Shown here piece after piece: positions 7,771 to 21,100 of a DNA stretch of 64,000 bases; within the stretch, counting starts at the first letter, position 1; every line of letters starts with the position of its first letter. Source of the stretch: Agromyces sp. Soil535 (GTDB lineage: Bacteria > Actinomycetota > Actinomycetes > Actinomycetales > Microbacteriaceae). The stretch covers positions 1-64,000 of the forward strand of contig NZ_LMRW01000010.1 of the NCBI RefSeq assembly GCF_001428255.1, read 5' to 3'. A program made the translations under genes and the position numbers. The notes under the pieces are model-generated. The model saw nothing but the letters and a program-made list of their open reading frames with translations, was not told the origin of the DNA and ran no database searches.

Positions 7771-9725
7771 GCACCCGTCTCTCCCGGCTCTTCGGCTCCA
7801 CCCCGGCCCAGCGACGCACCCGCTACGGCCTGCTCGTCGCCGCGGTCATCGCCGTGCCGCTCGCCGTCGCAGGCCTTGTCTCCGGTGCGTTCGCCGGTGC
7901 GACCGACAACGTCGAGACCATCCCCGCGGTGGTCGTCAACAACGACGAGATGGTGACGATGACCCTCCCCGACGGCACCGAGCAGCCAGTGCTCGCCGGG
8001 CGACAGCTCGTCACCGAGCTCACCGCGCCCGACACCGCCGGGTTCTCGTGGACCATCTCGAACGACGAGGAGGCCGCCGAGCTGCTCGCCTCAGGCGACG
8101 CCTACGCGGTGCTCACGATCCCGAGCGACTTCTCGTCGTCGGTGACCTCGCTCTCGGGCGACGCTCCCACCAAGGCGAACCTGGACATCCGCACCGACGA
8201 CGCGCACGGCTACCTCGCCGGGTCCGTGGCGCAGTCGGTCGGCGACGCGATGACGAGCGCCTTCGGGCGCGAGCTCACCGCGCAGTACCTCGAGGGGTTC
8301 TACTCGAACCTCGCCGCGATGGGCGGCTCGCTCGGCGACGCAGCCGACGGCGCCACCCAGATCTCGTCGGGTGTTGGCTCGTTGGCCGGCGGCCTCGGCG
8401 AGCTCTCGAGCGGCGTCGCGTCGGCGGCCTCCGGAGCGACGGATGCCGCGGCTGGCGCATACGCGTACGCCGACGGAGTCGCGCAGTACACGCAGGGCGT
8501 CGACGGCATCGCCGGCGGTCTCGCCGAGCTGAACGCCGGTGCGGCGGGGCTCGACGGCATCTCGGACGGCGTGTCCCAGTACGTGGCGGGCGTCAACGGC
8601 GCCGTCGGCCAGATCGAGGGTGCATTCGGCGGGGTGACGACCGGCCTTCAGGAGATCGCCGTGCAGTACCCCGAGCTGGAGCCGGTCATCGAGCAGACAC
8701 TCGCCGAGCTCGCGGCGCAGTCGGCACCGCTGACCGAGCAACTCGCAGCCTTCACGCAGGGCGGCGACACGCTCGCGGCACAGACGCAGTCGGGCATCGA
8801 CGGCGTCCAGGGCGGCATCTCCGGCCTGGCCGACGGCGCAGCGCAGGTCTCGGCCGGGTCGGCCGGCATCCGCGACGGCGGCTACGGCCTCGCCTCGGGC
8901 ATCGACGAGCTCGCGGTCGGCCTCGGGTCGCTCTCGACGGGCGCAGCGGATGCCGCGAGCGGCGCGACGCAGCTCGCGAGCGGAGCCGACGCCCTGGCCG
9001 ACGGCCTCGCCTCGGGCGCCGAGGAGGCGAAGGCCCTCACCGACATCGACGCCGCGACGACCGCCGATGTCGTGTCGGAGCCCGTCACGTCGACGACGGA
9101 ACGGGACAACGAGATCGGCTCGACCGGCGAGGTCATCGGCATGCTCTTCGTGCCGATCGGGCTCTGGCTCGGTGCCATGGCGATGTTCCTCGTGTTCCGG
9201 CCGTTCGGCCGCGAGGCGCTGCGCAGCACCGCGTCCACCGGCGGCCTCGTGGTGCGCGCACTCGGGCGTGCGGGCCTCCTCGCCCTCGCGCAGGCCGTCG
9301 CGGTCGTGCTGCTCCTGCACGGTGCGCTCGGCGTGGCCTGGAGCCTGCTCCCGCAGACACTCGCGTTCGCGGCACTGCTCGCGCTCGCGTTCACGGCGAT
9401 CCACGCGTTCCTCACAGTCGCGCTCGGGCGGGCCGGGATGCTCGTGTCGCTCGTGCTCGTGGCGTTGCAGCTCGCGGCATCCGGCGGGCTCTACCCCGTG
9501 GAGGTGCTGAGCGGGCCCTTCCAGGCCATCAGCCCGTTCCTGCCGCTCACCTGGGCGGTGCAGGGCATGCAGCTCATCGTCGCCGGGGCATCCGGGGGAG
9601 CGGTGGCCGCTGCAGCCGGCGTGGTCGCGTTGTTCGGCCTGATCGGGGTGATCGGCACCGCCCTCGTCGTGGCTCGGAGACGCGGCATCCGCTCGATCGG
9701 GTTCGCGGCGACCGCGCTCGGCTGA
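7767..9725 (+). CDS. YhgE/Pip family membrane protein
   Basis: 652 residues with the YhgE/Pip layout: one N-terminal membrane helix (about 22-45), a long extracytoplasmic region, and a cluster of five to six C-terminal helices (about 455-645) related to ABC-2 permeases. The middle part (about 180-430) is a Gly/Ser/Ala-rich array of near-repeats of the form GLxELxxGxxxLxxG, which predicts a long helical coil. The family includes Lactococcus Pip and proteins tied to type VII secretion; the mechanism is unclear. It is translationally coupled to the MMPL gene by a 4-bp overlap, so the two probably work together in exporting an envelope substrate under TetR control. Confidence 0.85.
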   Translation: MSTRLSRLFGSTPAQRRTRYGLLVAAVIAVPLAVAGLVSGAFAGATDNVETIPAVVVNNDEMVTMTLPDGTEQPVLAGRQLVTELTAPDTAGFSWTISNDEEAAELLASGDAYAVLTIPSDFSSSVTSLSGDAPTKANLDIRTDDAHGYLAGSVAQSVGDAMTSAFGRELTAQYLEGFYSNLAAMGGSLGDAADGATQISSGVGSLAGGLGELSSGVASAASGATDAAAGAYAYADGVAQYTQGVDGIAGGLAELNAGAAGLDGISDGVSQYVAGVNGAVGQIEGAFGGVTTGLQEIAVQYPELEPVIEQTLAELAAQSAPLTEQLAAFTQGGDTLAAQTQSGIDGVQGGISGLADGAAQVSAGSAGIRDGGYGLASGIDELAVGLGSLSTGAADAASGATQLASGADALADGLASGAEEAKALTDIDAATTADVVSEPVTSTTERDNEIGSTGEVIGMLFVPIGLWLGAMAMFLVFRPFGREALRSTASTGGLVVRALGRAGLLALAQAVAVVLLLHGALGVAWSLLPQTLAFAALLALAFTAIHAFLTVALGRAGMLVSLVLVALQLAASGGLYPVEVLSGPFQAISPFLPLTWAVQGMQLIVAGASGGAVAAAAGVVALFGLIGVIGTALVVARRRGIRSIGFAATALG

Positions 9726-9734
9726 GCCCGAAGG

Positions 9735-10595
9735 TCAGTGCCGGCGGCCGGGGAGGATCGCCTCGAGCGCGCGGCGCGACCGCGTGATCGCCCGGCGCCG
9801 CCGCGTCTGGTGGGTATGCGTGCGGGCGAACTCGAGCGCCTCCCGCAGGAGGTCGATGCGCTCCCGCTCGGACTTCGCCTTGCGGGTGTTCACCTCGGCC
9901 ACGATCGCGCCGTCCCAGCCTCGCCCGGCAAGCGCCTCGAGCACCCCCGCTACGGGCTCCCGGCCCCGGCCGGGCAGCAGGTGCTCGTCGAAGACCTGGC
10001 CCTCGCCGATCGCGCCCGTCCCGTCGCAGAGGTGCACGTGCCGAAGCCTGTCGCCCAGGTCGTTCGCGAACTGCAGGCTGTCGACGCCCGAGAGCGCCGC
10101 GTGCGAGAAGTCGAGGGCGACCGCGTCGCAGTCCATGCGGCGCGGATCCCAGCTGGGGGAGTAGGCCTTGAGGTTCTTGCCCGCCGCGCGCCACGGGAAC
10201 ATGTTCTCGACGGCGATCTCGATGTCGTACTGCGCCGCGAGCTCCCGCACGATCGCGAGGAAGCTCCCGGCGTAGCCCGACTGCCAGCGGAACGGCGGAT
10301 GCACCACCACCGTGTCGGCGCCGACGGACGCGGCGAGCTCGGCGGTGCGCTCGAGCTTCACGCGCGGGTCGCGACCCCACACGAAATGCGTCAGCAGCAG
10401 CACCGGCGCGTGGATCGACAGGATCGGCAGCGCGTACCGCCTCGAGAGCTCGTGCAGCCGCTCGGCCTGCTGCGTCGACTCCTCCTGGGAGACCATGACC
10501 TCGATGCCGTCGAACCCCGCGAGCTTGGCGAGGCGGAAGGCGCCCTCCAGCTCGAGCGGGTACACACTGGTGGTGCTCATGCCGACGCGGATCAT
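9735..10595 (-). CDS. Sugar phosphate isomerase/epimerase family TIM-barrel protein
   Basis: 286 residues of the AP-endonuclease-2 (xylose isomerase-like) fold. Strands can be followed through FDGIEVMVS, ILSIHAPVLLL, ADTVVVHPPF, IEIAVENMFPW, DCDAVALDFSHAAL and LRHVHLCDGTG. Metal-binding His, Glu and Asp residues lie at the strand ends. It converges on the YhgE/Pip gene with only 9 bp between stops and is divergent from otsAB. A TAGACT box at 10605-10610 lies 9 bp before the ATG. The substrate is not predictable from sequence. Many actinobacteria carry one such gene in sugar or inositol metabolism. Confidence 0.8.
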   Translation of the reverse strand: MIRVGMSTTSVYPLELEGAFRLAKLAGFDGIEVMVSQEESTQQAERLHELSRRYALPILSIHAPVLLLTHFVWGRDPRVKLERTAELAASVGADTVVVHPPFRWQSGYAGSFLAIVRELAAQYDIEIAVENMFPWRAAGKNLKAYSPSWDPRRMDCDAVALDFSHAALSGVDSLQFANDLGDRLRHVHLCDGTGAIGEGQVFDEHLLPGRGREPVAGVLEALAGRGWDGAIVAEVNTRKAKSERERIDLLREALEFARTHTHQTRRRRAITRSRRALEAILPGRRH

Positions 10596-10620
10596 CAGGC
10601 TCGCAGTCTAGCCGCGCGGC

Positions 10621-10650
10621 CTGAACGCGTGAGGGGCGGACTGTTAGCCT
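10621..10650 (+). promoter_or_regulatory. Candidate promoter of the trehalose gene
   Basis: CTGAAC (10621-10626), 18 bp, then TAGCCT (10645-10650). A leader with GAGGGAGGGA leads to the ATG at 10682. The divergent isomerase gene has its TAGACT box at 10605-10610, so the two promoters lie back to back. Confidence 0.4.
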
Positions 10651-10681
10651 GAACGAAGCGCGAGGGAGGGACATCCGCCGC

Positions 10682-12928
10682 ATGCACGCCCCTGAATCGA
10701 AACGCGACGAGCTCTACGTCGATCACGTCTACGACATGATCGTGGTCTCCAACCGCCTGCCCGTCGACTACGAGGAGGGGCCCGACGGCGAGACCCGCTG
10801 GAAGAGCTCCCCGGGCGGCCTCGTCACCGCCCTCGAGCCCGTCATGCGCGCCGCCGACGGCGCCTGGATCGGCTGGACCGGCGTCGCCGACCGCGACTTC
10901 GACCCGTTCGAGCACGACGGCATCTCCATCATCCCGGTGCCGCTGTCGGCATCGGAGCTCGAGGAGTACTACGAGGGCTTCTCCAATGACACGCTCTGGC
11001 CGCTCTACCACGACGTGATCGCACCGCCGTCGTTCCACCGTGAGTGGTGGGACGCGTACGTGCGGGTCAACCGCCGCTTCGCGGAGGCCGCCGCGCGCGC
11101 GGCATCCGACGGCGCCGTCGTGTGGGTGCAGGATTACCAATTGCAGCTCGTGCCGCGGATGCTTCGGGAGAGCCGGCCCGACCTCGTCATCGGGTTCTTC
11201 AACCACATCCCGTTCCCCGCGTACGGCATCTACTCGCAGCTGCCGTGGCGGCGGCAGGTCGTCGACGGACTGCTCGGCGCCGATGTCATCGGGTTCCAGC
11301 GGGCCGCGGATGCGGGCAACTTCTCCCGCGCGGTGCGGCGCCTCTTCGGCTACTCCACGCGCGGCACCGTCATCGACGTGCCAGACGACCGCGGCGAGAC
11401 GCGCCGGGTCGTGGCCCGGCACTTCCCGATCTCCATCGACGCCGCCGGCTTCGAGGAGATCGCCCGGCGCCCAGAGGTGCAAGCACGTTCGCGGGAGATC
11501 CGCGAGAGCCTCGGAAACCCCGAGACGATCATGCTCGGCGTCGACCGGCTCGACTACACCAAGGGCATCCGGCACCGAATGAAGGCGTTCGGCGAACTGC
11601 TGCGCGACGGGCGGGTGAAGGTCGAGGACGCCACCCTGGTGCAGGTCGCGAGCCCGTCGCGCGAGCGCGTCGAGACCTACCGGCAGCTCCGCGACGAGAT
11701 CGAGCTCGCCGTCGGGCGCCTGAACGGCGACTACGCCACGCTCGGCCACCAGGCGATCGCATACCTCCACCACGGCTACCCGCGCGAGGAGATGGTCGCC
11801 CTCTACCTCGCCGCCGACGTCATGCTCGTGACCGCGCTGCGCGACGGCATGAACCTCGTGGCCAAGGAGTACGTGGCCTGCCGGTTCGACACCGACGGCG
11901 TGCTGGTCCTCAGCGAGTTCACGGGGGCATCCGACGAGCTGCGGCAGGCCGTGCTCGTGAACCCCCACGACATCGAGGGTCTGAAGGACGCCATCGTCGA
12001 GGCCGCCCGCATGCCGAAGCGCGAACGCGCCCGCCGCATGCGCGCCCTGCGCAGGCGCGTTCGCGAGAACGACGTGGCGAAGTGGTCGGCGACGTTCCTC
12101 GAGACGCTCACGGGTGCCGGGATCATCGAGCCGGGGGTTTCCGACCGCCTCCAGTCGGCCATCACGAGCCTCGCCGGCACCGAGCGGCTCCTCGTCGCCA
12201 TCGATTTCGACGGCACGCTCGCGCCGCTCGTCGACCGCCCCGAGGACGCTCGCGCGACCGACCGATCGCGCGCGGCGATCGAGCGGCTCGCCGCCGCCGA
12301 CGACACCCGTGTGGCGATCGTGTCGGGCCGTGCGCTCGAGAGCCTCGGCGAGGTCGCGAGTCCGCCGGAGGGCACGCTCCTCAGCGGCTCGCACGGCGTG
12401 GAGCTGCAGCTCGACCCCGCCGGCGTCACGATCGACCTCCGCGACTCCGAGGTGGCGAAGCTCGAGCGCCTCTCGTCCATCGTCGAGGAGATTGCGGCCG
12501 GCGCCGACGGGGCATGGATCGAACGCAAGCCGGCGGGCCTCGCGCTGCACACGCGCCGCCTGAGCGCGACCGCGGGCACGGCCCTCCAGCACGTCGCCCG
12601 CGACAAGGTCGAGGCCGAGCTGCTCGGCGTCACGGTGCGCACTGGCAAGGCGGTGCTCGAATTCGCCGTGCGTTCCAGCGACAAGGGGGAGTCGCTCACC
12701 CGGCTCCGCCAGCACGTCGGGGCGACGGCCGCGATCTACATCGGCGACGACGTGACCGACGAAGACGCGTTCGCGGCGCTCGACGGCGACGACGTGGGCG
12801 TGAAGGTCGGCCAGGGCAAGTCGATCGCCACCCATCGGGTGCGCAGCCCCGAGGATGTCGCGGAGCTGCTCGAGCGCCTCGCTGATGCGCGTGACGCAGC
12901 GCGCCAGGGCGCTTCGCCCTGGCCATAG
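10682..12928 (+). CDS. Bifunctional trehalose-6-phosphate synthase/phosphatase (OtsA-OtsB fusion)
   Basis: 748 residues. Residues about 18-480 are a GT20 trehalose-6-phosphate synthase, with the N-terminal [11 protein letters not shown] loop, [30 protein letters not shown] and [14 protein letters not shown], which together bind glucose-6-phosphate and UDP-glucose. From about 500 follows a HAD phosphatase with [10 protein letters not shown] (nucleophile Asp) and [15 protein letters not shown]. The fusion makes trehalose, a compatible solute and stress protectant, in one polypeptide. The start ATG has a GAGGGAGGGA ribosome-binding site. The final codons contain a strong hairpin, and the TAG stop lies within the likely -10 box of ilvD. 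Confidence 0.95.
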   Translation: MHAPESKRDELYVDHVYDMIVVSNRLPVDYEEGPDGETRWKSSPGGLVTALEPVMRAADGAWIGWTGVADRDFDPFEHDGISIIPVPLSASELEEYYEGFSNDTLWPLYHDVIAPPSFHREWWDAYVRVNRRFAEAAARAASDGAVVWVQDYQLQLVPRMLRESRPDLVIGFFNHIPFPAYGIYSQLPWRRQVVDGLLGADVIGFQRAADAGNFSRAVRRLFGYSTRGTVIDVPDDRGETRRVVARHFPISIDAAGFEEIARRPEVQARSREIRESLGNPETIMLGVDRLDYTKGIRHRMKAFGELLRDGRVKVEDATLVQVASPSRERVETYRQLRDEIELAVGRLNGDYATLGHQAIAYLHHGYPREEMVALYLAADVMLVTALRDGMNLVAKEYVACRFDTDGVLVLSEFTGASDELRQAVLVNPHDIEGLKDAIVEAARMPKRERARRMRALRRRVRENDVAKWSATFLETLTGAGIIEPGVSDRLQSAITSLAGTERLLVAIDFDGTLAPLVDRPEDARATDRSRAAIERLAAADDTRVAIVSGRALESLGEVASPPEGTLLSGSHGVELQLDPAGVTIDLRDSEVAKLERLSSIVEEIAAGADGAWIERKPAGLALHTRRLSATAGTALQHVARDKVEAELLGVTVRTGKAVLEFAVRSSDKGESLTRLRQHVGATAAIYIGDDVTDEDAFAALDGDDVGVKVGQGKSIATHRVRSPEDVAELLERLADARDAARQGASPWP
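12903..12923 (+). terminator. Hairpin at the otsAB 3' end
   Basis: A perfect 9-bp stem (GCCAGGGCG pairing with CGCCCTGGC) around a CTT loop, inside the last codons of otsAB. No T-run follows. It could slow read-through into ilvD or protect the otsAB 3' end. It lies where the -35 box of the ilvD promoter would be. Confidence 0.4.
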
Positions 12929-12938
12929 ACTCGGATGC

Positions 12939-14633
12939 ATGTCGCAGTTCGATCCCAAACCGCGTAGTCGCACCGTCACCGACGGCATCGAGGCCATGAC
13001 GAGCCGCGGGATGCTCCGCGCCGTCGGCATGGGCGATGCGGACTGGGACAAGCCGCAGATCGGCATCGCGAGCTCGTGGAACGAGATCACGCCGTGCAAC
13101 CTCTCCCTCGCACGCCTCGCGCAGGCGGCGAAGGAAGGCGTGCACGGCGGCGGCGGGTACCCGCTGCAGTTCGGCACGGTCTCGGTCTCCGACGGCATCT
13201 CGATGGGCCACGAGGGCATGCACTTCTCGCTCGTGTCGCGGGAGGTCATCGCCGACTCGGTCGAGGTCGTCATGCAGGCCGAGCGACTCGACGGCTCGGT
13301 GCTGCTCGCCGGCTGCGACAAGTCGATCCCCGGCATGCTCATGGCGGCCGCGCGGCTCGACCTCGCCTCGGTCTTCCTCTACGCCGGCTCGATCGCACCC
13401 GGCTGGGTGCGGCTGTCCGACGGCACCGAGAGGGACATCACGATCATCGACTCGTTCGAGGCGGTCGGCGCGGTCAGGGCCGGCACCATGAGCGAGGCCG
13501 ACGCGAAGCGCATCGAGTGCGCGTTCGCCCCGGGCGAGGGCGCGTGCGGCGGCATGTACACCGCCAACACCATGGCGTCGGTCGCGGAGGCCCTCGGGCT
13601 CTCGCTGCCGGGGTCGGCGTCGCCGGCAGCCGCCGACCGTCGCCGCGACTACTACGCGCACCGCTCGGGCGAGGCGGTCGTCAACCTGCTGGAGCTGGGC
13701 ATCACAACCCGTCAGATCCTCACGAAGGAGGCGTTCGAGAACGCCATCGCCGTGGGCATGGCGCTCGGCGGCTCCACGAACATCGTGCTGCACCTGCTGG
13801 CCATCGCCCGCGAGGCCGACGTGGAGCTCACCCTCGACGACTTCAACCGCGTCGGCGCGAAGGTGCCGCACATCGGCGACCTGAAGCCGTTCGGCAGGTA
13901 CGTCATGAACGACGTCGACCGCCGCGGCGGACTGCCTGTGCTCATGAAGGCCCTGCTCGATGCAGGGCTCATGCACGGCGACGCGCTCACGGTCACGGGC
14001 AAGACGCTCGCCGAGAACCTCGCCGAGATGGACATCCCGCCGCTCGACGGCGAGGTGCTGCGCACCCTCGACAACCCCATCCACGAGACCGGCGGCCTCA
14101 CGGTCCTGCACGGCTCGCTCGCGCCGGAGGGCGCGGTCGTGAAGACCGCCGGATTCGACGCCGCCACGTTCGAGGGCCCCGCCCGGGTGTTCGAGCGGGA
14201 GCGCGCCGCCATGGACGCCCTCACTGCCGGTGAGATCAAGCACGGCGACGTCGTCGTCATCCGCTACGAGGGCCCGAAGGGCGGGCCCGGCATGCGCGAG
14301 ATGCTCGCCATCACGGCGGCCATCAAGGGCGCAGGGCTCGGAAAAGATGTACTACTCTTGACGGACGGTCGATTCTCAGGCGGCACAACCGGCCTCTGCA
14401 TCGGCCATCTGGCACCCGAAGCGGTGGACGCAGGTCCGATCGCCTTCGTGCGCGATGGTGATCTGATACGGGTCGATATCGCAGCTCGTTCCATCGACCT
14501 ACTGGTCGACGATGCCGAGCTGGCTGCCCGCCGTGACGGCTGGGCTCCGCTTCCCCCGCGCTATACCCGTGGCGTCCTCGCGAAGTACTCGAAGCTCGTG
14601 CGTTCCGCCGCAGAAGGCGCCACGACGGGCTGA
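12939..14633 (+). CDS. Dihydroxy-acid dehydratase
   Basis: 564 residues, usual for IlvD. It dehydrates 2,3-dihydroxy-isovalerate and the methylvalerate analogue to 2-keto acids, the third step of valine and isoleucine synthesis. Iron-sulfur ligand cysteines are visible in [22 protein letters not shown] and [14 protein letters not shown]. The C-terminal [14 protein letters not shown] is also typical. The ATG at 12939 follows a TAGACT box (12926-12931) by 7 nt and has no Shine-Dalgarno sequence, so the mRNA is probably leaderless. That box overlaps the otsAB stop codon. ilvB, ilvN and ilvC follow in order. Confidence 0.95.
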   Translation: MSQFDPKPRSRTVTDGIEAMTSRGMLRAVGMGDADWDKPQIGIASSWNEITPCNLSLARLAQAAKEGVHGGGGYPLQFGTVSVSDGISMGHEGMHFSLVSREVIADSVEVVMQAERLDGSVLLAGCDKSIPGMLMAAARLDLASVFLYAGSIAPGWVRLSDGTERDITIIDSFEAVGAVRAGTMSEADAKRIECAFAPGEGACGGMYTANTMASVAEALGLSLPGSASPAAADRRRDYYAHRSGEAVVNLLELGITTRQILTKEAFENAIAVGMALGGSTNIVLHLLAIAREADVELTLDDFNRVGAKVPHIGDLKPFGRYVMNDVDRRGGLPVLMKALLDAGLMHGDALTVTGKTLAENLAEMDIPPLDGEVLRTLDNPIHETGGLTVLHGSLAPEGAVVKTAGFDAATFEGPARVFERERAAMDALTAGEIKHGDVVVIRYEGPKGGPGMREMLAITAAIKGAGLGKDVLLLTDGRFSGGTTGLCIGHLAPEAVDAGPIAFVRDGDLIRVDIAARSIDLLVDDAELAARRDGWAPLPPRYTRGVLAKYSKLVRSAAEGATTG

Positions 14634-14675
14634 GTGCTGCGCTCCCGCACACCGTCCACCAAGAACAGGAATCGA

Positions 14676-16478
14676 ATGACCACGGAATCAACTCCCGTGC
14701 CTTCGCCCGCCCCAGTGCCGCCAGGTGCGCCCGTGGAGATGACGGGTGCGGAGGCGGTCGTCCGCTCACTCGAGATGCTCGGCATCACCGACGTCTTCGG
14801 GCTGCCCGGCGGCGCGATCCTCCCCGTCTACGACCCGCTGCTCGACAGCCGGAAGCTGCGGCATATCCTCGTGCGCCACGAGCAAGGCGCGGGGCACGCG
14901 GCAGAGGGCTATGCCTCCGCATCGGGCAAGCTCGGCGTCGCCATTGCGACGTCCGGCCCAGGTGCGACCAACCTGGTCACGGCGATCGCGGATGCGCACA
15001 TGGACTCGGTCCCGATCCTTGCGATCACCGGCCAGGTGTTCTCGAACCTCATGGGCACGGATGCCTTCCAGGAGGCCGACATCGTCGGCATCACCATGCC
15101 CATCACAAAGCATTCGTTCCTCGTGAAGCGGGCGGACGACATCCCCGCAACGATCGCGGCGGCATATCACATCGCCACCACCGGACGCCCCGGTCCGGTG
15201 CTCGTCGACATCACGAAGGATGCTCAGCAGGCGAAGTTCCAGTTCCGCTGGCCGCCGAAGGTCGACCTGCCCGGTTACCGCCCGATCACGAAGGCGCACG
15301 GCAAGCAAGTGGCTGCGGCGGCCCAGATGCTCGCCGAGGCCAAGCGCCCGGTGCTCTATGTGGGTGGCGGAGTCATCCGCGCGAAGGCTTCGGAGGAGCT
15401 GCTCGCGCTGGCCGAGGCCACCAACGTACCGGTCGTGACCACGCTCATGGCGCGCGGTGCGTTCCCCGACTCCCATCAGCAGCACCTCGGCATGCCCGGC
15501 ATGCACGGCACGGTCCCCGCCGTCATCGCGCTGCAGGAGGCCGACCTCCTCGTCGCGCTCGGCTCACGCTTCGACGACCGCGTCACGGGCAGGGCCCCGC
15601 TCTTCGCACCCAACGCGAAGGTGGTGCACGTCGACATCGACCCGGCCGAGATCTCGAAGATCCGCACGGCCGACGTGCCGATCGTGGGCGACCTGAAGGA
15701 CGTGCTCGTCGACCTGCTCGCCGCATACCGAGATGCGACCGCGACCACCGCTCCCGACCTCGAGGAGTGGTGGGCGACGCTCGACGGCCTGCGTTCGGAG
15801 TTCCCGCTCGGCTTCTCGCAGCCGTCCGACGGGCTGCTCGCCCCGCAGTATGTGATCCAGCGCATCGGCGAGATGACCGGCCCCGAGGGCGTGTACGCCG
15901 CCGGCGTCGGCCAGCACCAGATGTGGGCCGCGCAGTTCATCAAGTACGAGCGCCCGAACTCGTGGCTCAACTCGGGTGGCGCCGGCACCATGGGCTACGC
16001 CGTACCGGCGGCCATGGGGGCGAAGGTCGCCGAACCCGATCGCGTGGTCTGGGCGATCGACGGCGACGGATGCTTCCAGATGACCAACCAGGAGCTCGCG
16101 ACCTGCACCCTGAACGACATCCCGATCAAGGTCGCGATCATCAACAACTCCTCGCTCGGGATGGTGCGCCAGTGGCAGACCCTCTTCTACGACGGCCGCT
16201 ACTCGAACACCGACCTGAACACGGGACACGACACCGCTCGCGTGCCCGACTTCGTGGCACTCGCCGAGGCGTACGGAGCGCTCGGCATCCGGGTCACGAA
16301 GGAGGACGAGGTCGACGCCGCGATCAAGCTCGCGCTCGAGACCAACGACCGGCCCGTCGTGATCGACTTCGTCGTCTCGGCCGACGCGATGGTGTGGCCG
16401 ATGGTGCCGCAGGGCGTGTCGAACAGCTACATCCAGTACGCCCGCGACCACTCGCCGGCATTCAGCGAGGAGGACTGA
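14676..16478 (+). CDS. Acetolactate synthase large subunit
   Basis: 600 residues from the ATG at 14676, preceded by AGGA; the upstream in-frame ATG-equivalent at 14634 lacks a good site. A ThDP enzyme that condenses pyruvate with pyruvate or 2-ketobutyrate. Catalytic Glu is in [14 protein letters not shown]. The ThDP/Mg motif is [17 protein letters not shown] ending in IINN, and the FAD-binding middle domain contains [13 protein letters not shown] Pro/Ala-rich N-terminal tail of about 20 residues precedes the domain. It lies 42 bp after ilvD and 2 bp before ilvN, whose ribosome-binding site is inside the end of this gene. Confidence 0.95.
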   Translation: MTTESTPVPSPAPVPPGAPVEMTGAEAVVRSLEMLGITDVFGLPGGAILPVYDPLLDSRKLRHILVRHEQGAGHAAEGYASASGKLGVAIATSGPGATNLVTAIADAHMDSVPILAITGQVFSNLMGTDAFQEADIVGITMPITKHSFLVKRADDIPATIAAAYHIATTGRPGPVLVDITKDAQQAKFQFRWPPKVDLPGYRPITKAHGKQVAAAAQMLAEAKRPVLYVGGGVIRAKASEELLALAEATNVPVVTTLMARGAFPDSHQQHLGMPGMHGTVPAVIALQEADLLVALGSRFDDRVTGRAPLFAPNAKVVHVDIDPAEISKIRTADVPIVGDLKDVLVDLLAAYRDATATTAPDLEEWWATLDGLRSEFPLGFSQPSDGLLAPQYVIQRIGEMTGPEGVYAAGVGQHQMWAAQFIKYERPNSWLNSGGAGTMGYAVPAAMGAKVAEPDRVVWAIDGDGCFQMTNQELATCTLNDIPIKVAIINNSSLGMVRQWQTLFYDGRYSNTDLNTGHDTARVPDFVALAEAYGALGIRVTKEDEVDAAIKLALETNDRPVVIDFVVSADAMVWPMVPQGVSNSYIQYARDHSPAFSEED

Positions 16479-16480
16479 CC

Positions 16481-18095
<1,615 letters not shown>

Positions 18096-18134
18096 TCGGG
18101 AGCGGACCTGCTGCTCGCAGATCGACATCCCGCG

Positions 18135-18164
18135 CGGCGGGGTCGGCTCGGGCCGGCCCCGCCG
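18135..18164. terminator. Hairpin between convergent ilvC and the STAND regulator
   Basis: CGGCGGGG (18135-18142) pairs with CCCCGCCG (18157-18164), and the 14-nt loop can pair further. There is no clear T-run. Its position between two convergent stops suggests a bidirectional terminator. Confidence 0.5.
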
Positions 18165-18187
18165 TCGTCGTTCGGGCGCCGCTGACG

Positions 18188-21100
18188 TCAGTCGAAGCCG
18201 CACGTGCTCTGCGGCTCGCCGAGGCCGCCGAGGTACGTGCGCCATTCGTTGTCCGTGAGGTCGCGGCCCGCGATCCGGCAGGCGTGCTCGAACTGATGGT
18301 CGGGATCGATGTCCCACACCATGACGCCGTCGGGCATCGACACCGCCATCTCCATCCCGTCGGAACGAAGTACCGCCAGGCCGAGGGTGCGGCTGTCGGT
18401 GTCCAGCGGCTCGCCGATGCGAGCGCCGGTCGGAGTGTCATAGAGCAGCGCGGAGCCGTCGGCGGCCATGACCAGCAGGGTCCGGGCGTCACGGCTCAGC
18501 GACGGACTCGCGAGACCCCCCGCCGCGCCGGCCACCGTCCCGACGCGAGCAAGCGGCTCTGTCTCGTACCGGCCCATGCGGTTGTCCTCCAGGCCGATGA
18601 GGTCGCCGTCGTCGAGGAGCACCTGACCGCTGACCAGCATGGGTTCGTCGTAGAGCACGCGGTGATCCTGGGTGGCGACGATCGCCAACCGGATCTCCAG
18701 ACGTTCGTTCGTCGTCCCGTCCTGGGGTGCTCTCGTCGTCTCGACATTCACGTGCGTCACGGCCATCCGGTCGCCGCGCGGCGCGACCGAGATCCAGGCC
18801 GGCCACCCGTCCAACCTCCAAGAGTGGCCGACTGGTTCGCCGGTCCGAGGATCGAAGCCCTGGATCCTCCCGTCGACCCTCACCGCATCAAGGCGTTCAC
18901 CGTCCAAGGACGGCCAGAATTGGGCGACGTTCCAGATCGACTTCCCGACCTGCTCCCCGCTCTCCGCGTCGACGAAGCGGAACAGGTCTTCCTCGGCGTA
19001 CCGTGCGAAGAGACGTCGGTCGCGTGTCCAGCCCACGTCGCTCACCGGTTCATCGAACCGGTAGGTGACCTCGCTGCTCGACGTGTCCTGTACGGCGACG
19101 CCCTTCCAAACCTGGGGTGAACCCGAGACGACGGCCTGCGGCGCGATCACCACGGAACTGCCCTCGTACGAGTACGGTCCGACCACCATCTGGCCGGGAG
19201 CGATGAGCCGACGCCCGAGGCCGACGCCGTCGAGCTGCCAACCCGAGATCATCGGGTGGCTGCCGCTGATCGTCGTCAGTCGGGTGCCATCGGCGCTCAC
19301 GTCGATGGTGCCGACCTCGCCGTACAGGGGACCGAGCTCCTCCTCGGGGAGGGGTGCGCCCTCGGCGAGGGCGAACGCGCTGATCCTCCCGAACAGGCTG
19401 CCGCAGTACGCGTGCTGCATGGTCTCCGAGACGGCAAGCCAATTGCAGGGAGCAGGGAACGGCCGCGCGATGTCGGTGGACCAGCGCACCCGCCCCTCGT
19501 CGGGATCGAATGCGATCAGGTGCTGGTCGCCGGAGGCGACGACGGTGCCGGACGGGCCGACCGCCATGGCGACATGCGCCGAGGAGGCGGGCACGGGCAT
19601 GGTCGCCGAGATCGTGCCGGTGGCCGCGTCGATCACGTCCACGCGATCGTCGAGGCGCCCGACGAGCAGGCGGTCCTTGTCGTCGAACGCGAGTGCGGCC
19701 GCGTAGGAGTCCCGATCGAGTGCGACCGGCGTCTCGCCGGCGATCTCCGACATGCGCTCGTCGGCGGTCGACACCAGCGTGACTGCGCCATCGCGCGCAT
19801 CTGCGACGGCGATGATCGAGCCGTCCGCGTTCGCGGCCAGTGCCCCGGTCCCGGCCAGGAGGCGGGTGGGGCCCACCAGGCGCTCGCCGTTCTCGAGATC
19901 GAACACGACGAGTTCGGATTGCGGGGATGTCCCATACCAGGTGGGCCCGGTAAGCTGCGTGCGCACCGGCCACAGCACTGCGGCCACCCGGCCGTCGCCG
20001 CTCACCTCGACGAGCGGGCGAGGACCGATCGGGCCGGGGCCGAATCCGAGGTCCAGTTCCCGGAGCACGTCCCCGGTCGCAGCATCGCGGATCGCGGCGT
20101 CACCGGCCGTCGTGACGATCACCACGCGGTCCGTGCCAGGGATGAGGCTTCCGTACGCGTTCCCGCTCGAAGCCAGGAACGCGTTGCCGAGGAACCCGCC
20201 CGCGCCTTGCAGGACGCCCATGAGTCCCGACCGCGTTCGTGGGTCGTCGGGCCACCGTCGATACGCCTCGGCCGCGAGCAGGGCGGAGACGTCTCGCTCG
20301 GACGTCCGCAACGCGAGCGCCGTGCCGACGAGGGCCTCGATCGTCGCGCTGTCCCGCTGCGCGTTCGCCTCTTGCGAGGACACCACCGCGACCGATCCGG
20401 CGCCGGCCAGCAGCACGATCAGGCCGGCCGCGACCCCGAGCAGCACGCGCAGGCGCCGGTTCTGCCGCCGGTCCCGACGCGCCCGCGCGGCGAGTTGCTT
20501 CTGTTCGGCGGTCGCGCGCGCGGCCGAAGCGTCGAGGAACGCCGTCTCGACGTCGGTCAGGTCGTGCGGCTCGGCATCGCGCCACTCGAGCGCGGCCTGG
20601 AGCCTTGTGCCTCGGTAGAGGTCCTCCTCGGGGCGATCGGCTGCGTTCCACGCCTCCGCGGCGGCCGCCACGGCCGTGAGGATGCGGGCGCTCTCGGCGT
20701 CCTCCTCGAGCCACGACTGGAGACGCGGCCACGCGGTCGCCAGGGACTCGTGCGACACCTCGACCGATTCGGCTCCGGCGCTGACCAGCCGCGAGCTGGT
20801 GAGCATCGTCAGCACCTCGTCGCGCGCGACATCCGCTCGCAGGGGTTTCGAGGACACCCGACGGCGGACAGGACTGCCGTCGGGGGCTAGCGCTATCAGG
20901 CGGAGCAGCAGCGAGCGGCACACCGCTCGCTGTCCAGCGTCCATCGACTGGTAGAGCCGGTCGGCCGACTGGGCGATCGCGCCCGAGATGCCGCCCGATG
21001 CCTCATAACCGGCGACCGTGAGCGTCCCGCCTTCCCGTCGGAGCCAGGTCTCGACGAGCGCGTGCGAGAGGTGGGGGAGTGCCCCGGCCTCACCCGCGGC

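Noticed and set aside
10595-13342. 915-residue minus-strand open frame
   Set aside because: Antisense shadow of otsAB and ilvD in GC-rich DNA.
14634-14675. Upstream start for ilvB and a leader-peptide attenuator
   Set aside because: No ribosome-binding site for the longer start, no run of Val, Leu or Ile codons, and no terminator hairpin in the 42-bp gap.
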